Source: Sulfuricurvum kujiense DSM 16994
GTDB taxonomy: Bacteria > Campylobacterota > Campylobacteria > Campylobacterales > Sulfurimonadaceae
Direction of reading: 5' to 3'
DNA: 64,000 nt
Assembly: GCF_000183725.1 (NCBI RefSeq)
Contig: NC_014762.1
Span: 682,001-746,000 of the forward strand
Shown here: positions 60,204 through 64,000 of the stretch, in pieces
How positions within the stretch are numbered: position 1 is the first letter of the stretch
Layout: each line of letters starts with the position of its first letter
The notes under the pieces: generated by a model
What the model was told of the DNA's origin: nothing
Database searches by the model: none
The model's input: the letters and a program-made list of their open reading frames with translations, nothing else
Position numbers and translations under genes: made by a program

Positions 60204-61301
60204 ATGTTTAGTGATAGTGTAGAAATTACCGTCTCATCCGGAAAAGGGGGAGCAGGGTGTGTTGCTTTCAGACGGGAGAAATATGTCCTTCAAGGGGGAC
60301 CGAACGGCGGCGACGGCGGTAAAGGGGGAGATGTTTATTTTAAAGTCGACAACAATACCCATACGTTAGCCCATTTCCAAGGGAACAAAAACCTAAAGGC
60401 TGAAAAAGGGCAACCCGGCATGGGCTCCAATATGGCGGGCAAAGCAGGGAAACGGCTCGTTGTCGTTGTCCCTCCGGGAACTCAGGTCGTTGATGTCGAA
60501 ACAGGCGAAGTGTTGCTCGATTTATTGCAAGACGGGCAAGAAGTACGCTTTTTAGAAGGTGGCCGCGGCGGTCTTGGAAACGTCCATTTCAAATCCTCTA
60601 CCAACCAAAAACCGATGTACGCACAGCCGGGTGAGCCGGCGGTTACCCGTGTTGTTAGACTCGATCTTAAACTCATTGCCGATGTCGGTCTTGTAGGATT
60701 TCCGAATGTCGGAAAATCGACATTGATCTCCACCGTTTCCAATGCCCGTCCGGAAGTGGCAAACTATGAATTTACGACGTTGACTCCGAAGCTCGGTCAG
60801 ATCAATATCGGTGAATTCGACTCCTATATTATGGCGGATATTCCGGGTATCATCGGCGGTGCCGCTGAGGGGAAAGGGCTAGGTCTGAAGTTTTTGCGTC
60901 ATATCGAGAGAACAAAAACCCTTTTGTTTATGATCGATCTCGCGTCGTATCATGAACTCGAATATCAGTATGAAACGCTTAAACAGGAACTCGAAAAATT
61001 TTCACCTCTTTTGGCGAAGCGAAATTATGCGATTGCATTGACACGTGCCGATGCAATGACTCCCGAAGAGGCAGTAGAAAAAACGAATTCGTTTTTGAAG
61101 CTGGTTAATCTTGAACCGGTAAAAAAGAGCCGATTCGCATTTAGTGAAGAGTATCCGGTGTATGAACAGGAAGATTTTGACAAAGCGTTTTACGATCCGT
61201 TAAAGCCGGCATTCATCGCGCCGATCTCTTCGGCAATCAACCTTAATATCAAACCATTGACGTATGCACTTTATCAAATGGTCGTAACGGAGCGTAAATG
61301 A
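60204..61301 (+). CDS. obgE: GTPase ObgE/CgtA
   Basis: 365 residues. The glycine-rich N-terminal Obg fold ([30 protein letters not shown]) precedes the GTPase with [25 protein letters not shown] and TRADAM (G4 variant). ObgE is needed for 50S maturation and stress control. The C-terminal region is shorter and differs from the E. coli Obg tail. A four-base overlap with proB indicates coupling. Confidence 0.95.
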   Translation: MFSDSVEITVSSGKGGAGCVAFRREKYVLQGGPNGGDGGKGGDVYFKVDNNTHTLAHFQGNKNLKAEKGQPGMGSNMAGKAGKRLVVVVPPGTQVVDVETGEVLLDLLQDGQEVRFLEGGRGGLGNVHFKSSTNQKPMYAQPGEPAVTRVVRLDLKLIADVGLVGFPNVGKSTLISTVSNARPEVANYEFTTLTPKLGQINIGEFDSYIMADIPGIIGGAAEGKGLGLKFLRHIERTKTLLFMIDLASYHELEYQYETLKQELEKFSPLLAKRNYAIALTRADAMTPEEAVEKTNSFLKLVNLEPVKKSRFAFSEEYPVYEQEDFDKAFYDPLKPAFIAPISSAINLNIKPLTYALYQMVVTERK

Positions 61302-62068
61302 AGCGGATCGTCGTTAAAGTCGGCAGTGCGGTTTTAAGCGAACAAAACAGAATCGCAAAAGACCGTATGCAAAATTTGGTCGATTTTATTGCGGAACTAA
61401 AAAAACAGTATGAAGTTATTTTAGTTTCATCGGGTGCAGTAGCTGCAGGCTATACCGAGCTCAAACTCGATAAAAAAGTGTTGGCGAACAAGCAGGCACT
61501 CGCATCGATCGGACAGCCGATTTTAATGAACAAATACCGCAAGATGTTTGAACACTACAATATACTCCCTTCCCAAATATTGGTAACGGCAGCAAACTTT
61601 AATACGGACGAAGAGTCTCAAAAAGCAAAAGATACGATTGAGACTCTCTTAAAGCATAATGTTGTCCCTATTATTAATGAAAACGATGCCACGGCAACGG
61701 AAGAGTTGGTATTGGGTGACAATGATCAGCTCTCCGCCTATGCGGCTCACCATTTCGGAGCCGATTTGTTGGTGATTCTTTCCGATATCGATGCCTATTA
61801 TGATAAAGACCCGCGTACCTACAGCGATGCGAAAGTACGTTCGCGTATTGAGTCGATAACTTCCGATGAACTCTCCATGCAGGTTTCTCCGAACCATAAT
61901 TTTGCGACCGGCGGTATTGTGACGAAACTCAAAGCAGCCGATTTTCTCCTTAAGCGCGGCGGTGCAATGTTCTTAGCCAGCGGTTTTGATTTGAGTGATG
62001 CCAAAAGCTTTTTGATCGCGTGTGAGCATCGCGGAGGCAGTCTGTTTAAAGCAACAGAGGAGATTTAA
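61298..62068 (+). CDS. proB: Glutamate 5-kinase ProB (without PUA domain)
   Basis: 256 residues of amino-acid kinase fold: [51 protein letters not shown] and [13 protein letters not shown]. It phosphorylates glutamate, the first step of proline synthesis. The PUA domain found in E. coli ProB is absent, as in other Campylobacterota, so it is not truncated. It ends one base into the fmt start. Confidence 0.94.
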   Translation: MKRIVVKVGSAVLSEQNRIAKDRMQNLVDFIAELKKQYEVILVSSGAVAAGYTELKLDKKVLANKQALASIGQPILMNKYRKMFEHYNILPSQILVTAANFNTDEESQKAKDTIETLLKHNVVPIINENDATATEELVLGDNDQLSAYAAHHFGADLLVILSDIDAYYDKDPRTYSDAKVRSRIESITSDELSMQVSPNHNFATGGIVTKLKAADFLLKRGGAMFLASGFDLSDAKSFLIACEHRGGSLFKATEEI

Positions 62069-62979
62069 TGACTCGTGTCATTTTTATGGGGACACCCGAT
62101 TATGCGGAATCTATCTTAGAAGCTTTGATTACGGCAGACGATATTGAGGTCGTAGCCGTTTATACACAGCCCGATAAACCGGTAGGGCGAAAAGCGGTTT
62201 TGACCCCTCCTGTCGTTAAAGTTTTAGCCGAAAAAGCGAATATCCCGGTTAAACAACCTACACGATTACGGGATGAAGAGGTTGTAACCGATTTACGCTC
62301 CATCCCTTGTGACTTGATTATAGTGGCGGCGTACGGCCAGATTTTACCGAAAGCGGTTTTGGAGCATGCACCCTGCATTAATCTTCATGCGTCTATTCTT
62401 CCGCAATACCGCGGTGCCAGTCCGATCCAGCAAAGTCTGTTGAACAACGATTCTCAAAGCGGCGTAACCGCTATGTGGATGGACGAAGGGCTTGATACCG
62501 GGGCAATTATCAAAATTGAAACACTTGAGATTGGCGCGGATGAAATGGTAGAATCGTTGTATAAACGGTTGACCGATAGTGCAGTGCGTCTGACCCTCGA
62601 TGTCATCCGCCATTGGGATCGCCGAAGCGCGATTAAACAAAATGATGCCGAAGCAACGTATTGCAAGAAAATTTTGAAATCCGACGGTTTGATCGATTTT
62701 TCGGATGCATGCGAAATTTACAATCGATACCGCGCTTTTACGCCGTGGCCGGGGATCTTTACCGAATCGGGGCTCAAAATCAAAGAGATGCGTTTAGAAG
62801 ATGAGAGCAGTTCCGGTGAGGCGGGAGTAATTAGTCGGATTGATAAAGAGGGCGTCGTTGTTCAATGTAAAAAAGGCTCTCTAAAGATCACGAGAGTTCA
62901 AGCCCCCTCAAAGCAGGAGACTTCAGTCGTTGATTATCTCAACGGAAAACGGATAGGGTGTGGATATCCATTGGTTTGA
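62068..62979 (+). CDS. fmt: Methionyl-tRNA formyltransferase Fmt
   Basis: 303 residues. FMGTPDYAESILEAL, the catalytic-site region INLHASILPQYRGASPIQ, and a C-terminal OB-like domain (RAFTPWPGIFT) are present. It formylates initiator Met-tRNA. It overlaps the birA start by 20 bases and the end of proB by one. Confidence 0.96.
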   Translation: MTRVIFMGTPDYAESILEALITADDIEVVAVYTQPDKPVGRKAVLTPPVVKVLAEKANIPVKQPTRLRDEEVVTDLRSIPCDLIIVAAYGQILPKAVLEHAPCINLHASILPQYRGASPIQQSLLNNDSQSGVTAMWMDEGLDTGAIIKIETLEIGADEMVESLYKRLTDSAVRLTLDVIRHWDRRSAIKQNDAEATYCKKILKSDGLIDFSDACEIYNRYRAFTPWPGIFTESGLKIKEMRLEDESSSGEAGVISRIDKEGVVVQCKKGSLKITRVQAPSKQETSVVDYLNGKRIGCGYPLV

Positions 62980-63595
62980 GTCGCTTGAATCGACTCAAAG
63001 CTTTCTCCTTGCAGAACTTAAAGCATCACGTCTAAAAGCCCCCGTATGTGTCGGAGCCGTATCTCAGACAGAAGGAAAAGGTTCACGGGGGAACAGCTGG
63101 ATCGGAAAAGAAGGAAATCTTTTTCTTTCAGTCGCTATTGAACGTTCAAGCTTGCCGGAAGATTTGAAACTGGAATCTTCATCGATCTATATGGCATTTT
63201 TAATGAAAGAGCTGTTGTCAACTTTCGGGTCGAATGTCTGGCTGAAATGGCCGAATGATTTTTATCTCGGAGAGAAAAAAATCGGTGGTGTCATCACAAA
63301 TTTGACCGGAAATACGCTGGTATGCGGAATCGGAATTAATCTCGTTTCAGCACCGGAGAATTTTGGAAAAATAGATATTCCCATTTCTGCATACGATTTA
63401 ACGAAAAGTTATAGTAAATTGTTTAAAAATTTACCATCGTGGAAGCTGATTTTTAGTAATTACCAGATAGAATTTGAGAATAGTAGAGTTTTTTTTACCC
63501 ACAACAATAATGAAAAAGTCGCATTAGAAAATGCCGTTTTGCTTGAAGACGGATCTCTGCAATGCGATGGCCAAAGGATATTTAGTTTACGATGA
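62960..63595 (+). CDS. birA: Biotin-protein ligase BirA (catalytic domain only)
   Basis: 211 residues. Typical motifs are [26 protein letters not shown] (biotin/ATP loop, RGRxGR-like), [19 protein letters not shown] and CGIGINL. It lacks the N-terminal helix-turn-helix of the repressor-type BirA, so it only attaches biotin to acceptor proteins. The parA start overlaps its stop (ATGA). Confidence 0.93.
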   Translation: MDIHWFESLESTQSFLLAELKASRLKAPVCVGAVSQTEGKGSRGNSWIGKEGNLFLSVAIERSSLPEDLKLESSSIYMAFLMKELLSTFGSNVWLKWPNDFYLGEKKIGGVITNLTGNTLVCGIGINLVSAPENFGKIDIPISAYDLTKSYSKLFKNLPSWKLIFSNYQIEFENSRVFFTHNNNEKVALENAVLLEDGSLQCDGQRIFSLR

Positions 63596-64000
63596 GTGAA
63601 GTTATTGTTATCGCCAATCAAAAAGGGGGAGTGGGTAAAACCACAACCGCCGTCAATCTAGCCGCATCCCTTGCGGTTGCAGAAAAAAAAGTATTGCTGA
63701 TCGATGCCGATCCGCAGGCCAATGCAACCACTTCGTTAGGGTATCATCGCAACAACTATGAGTTTAATATCTATCATGTATTAATCGGTGCCAAAAAACT
63801 TCGAGAAATTATTTTAAAAACATCATTGCAGAAACTTTTTTTAGCTCCATCCAATATCGGTCTTGTCGGAGTTGAAAAAGAGTATTACGATGCCGATAAC
63901 GCAACGGGGCGTGAACTCATTTTAAAACGGGCTATCGCTCAGGTTAAAGATGAATACGATTATGTCATCATTGACTCTCCACCTGCGCTCGGGCCGATGA
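63592..64000 (+). CDS. parA: Chromosome partitioning ATPase ParA/Soj, partial
   Basis: The first 136 residues are in the window; the gene runs off the right edge. [22 protein letters not shown] is the deviant Walker A motif, then [13 protein letters not shown] and [12 protein letters not shown]. ParA works with ParB in chromosome segregation; parB is expected next. It overlaps birA by four bases. Confidence 0.93.
   Translation, partial: MSEVIVIANQKGGVGKTTTAVNLAASLAVAEKKVLLIDADPQANATTSLGYHRNNYEFNIYHVLIGAKKLREIILKTSLQKLFLAPSNIGLVGVEKEYYDADNATGRELILKRAIAQVKDEYDYVIIDSPPALGPM

Noticed and set aside
61298-62068. ProB apparently truncated at the C-terminus
   Set aside because: The kinase domain is complete and the stop overlaps fmt neatly; PUA-less ProB is normal in this phylum.

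Overview
The window reads as chromosomal DNA of a free-living Campylobacterota (epsilonproteobacterial) species, most like a Sulfuricurvum/Sulfurimonas-type sulfur oxidiser. I infer this from the napA-napG order, Campylobacter-style sigma54 and sigma28 flagellar promoters, FliW, Csd4/Csd6-type cell-shape enzymes, a Cts/MSHA-type machine, the rplI-hslV-hslU-era block and a MutS7-type mismatch protein. I saw no insertion sequence, prophage, CRISPR array or rRNA. Species is not determined.

Layout. 1-4.2 kb: periplasmic nitrate reductase (napG partial, napA) and a CopD-like membrane protein/cytochrome c pair, both read leftward from promoters that carry an FNR-type box at the same distance from the -10. 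4.3-10 kb: rsmD, then a flagellar block (flgI, flgJ-like, flgM, flgN-like, flgK) with readable sigma54 and sigma28 promoters, ending in an orphan peptide-type ABC permease. 10-16.5 kb: a compact signalling locus (LuxI-superfamily synthase, TonB-dependent receptor and YfiR-like periplasmic protein, all overlapping) divergent from a membrane GGDEF-EAL protein, followed by an EAL-HDOD protein. 16.6-18.4 kb: tRNA-Ser(GCU), a 48-aa ORF, pyrF and a YceI protein. 18.6-24.2 kb: one giant gene joining a Ser/Thr kinase, AAA-type ATPase, helical repeats, GAF, degenerate GGDEF and EAL.

24.2-29.9 kb: a GNAT protein, valS, fliW (sigma54 promoter) and a UvrD-like helicase. 29.9-46.7 kb: 17 leftward genes with no gap above about 20 bases, from argG through an FTR-rhodanese fusion, rplI, hslVU, era, csd6- and csd4-like peptidoglycan enzymes to a nine-gene MSHA/Cts-type pilus or DNA-uptake cluster. 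46.7-47.9 kb: flaG-fliS-fliT-like without fliD. 47.9-51.1 kb: MFS, a small protein, MATE and a single-PAS protein. 51.2-55.2 kb: mutS7 (MutS plus C-terminal HNH-like motif), dapE, a periplasmic thioredoxin-like protein and ridA. 55.2-59.3 kb: an AT-rich sensory cassette with tandem operator-like repeats, a truncated sensor paralogue, a propeller protein and a haem-c (CxxCH) PAS sensor. 59.4-64 kb: rplU, rpmA, obgE, proB, fmt, birA and the start of parA.

The best candidates for undescribed biology are the LuxI-like/TonB/YfiR/c-di-GMP locus, the kinase-ATPase-EAL giant, and the propeller/haem-sensor cassette with its gene remnant. Regulatory calls were read by eye against known consensus sequences, and positions of domains are approximate.
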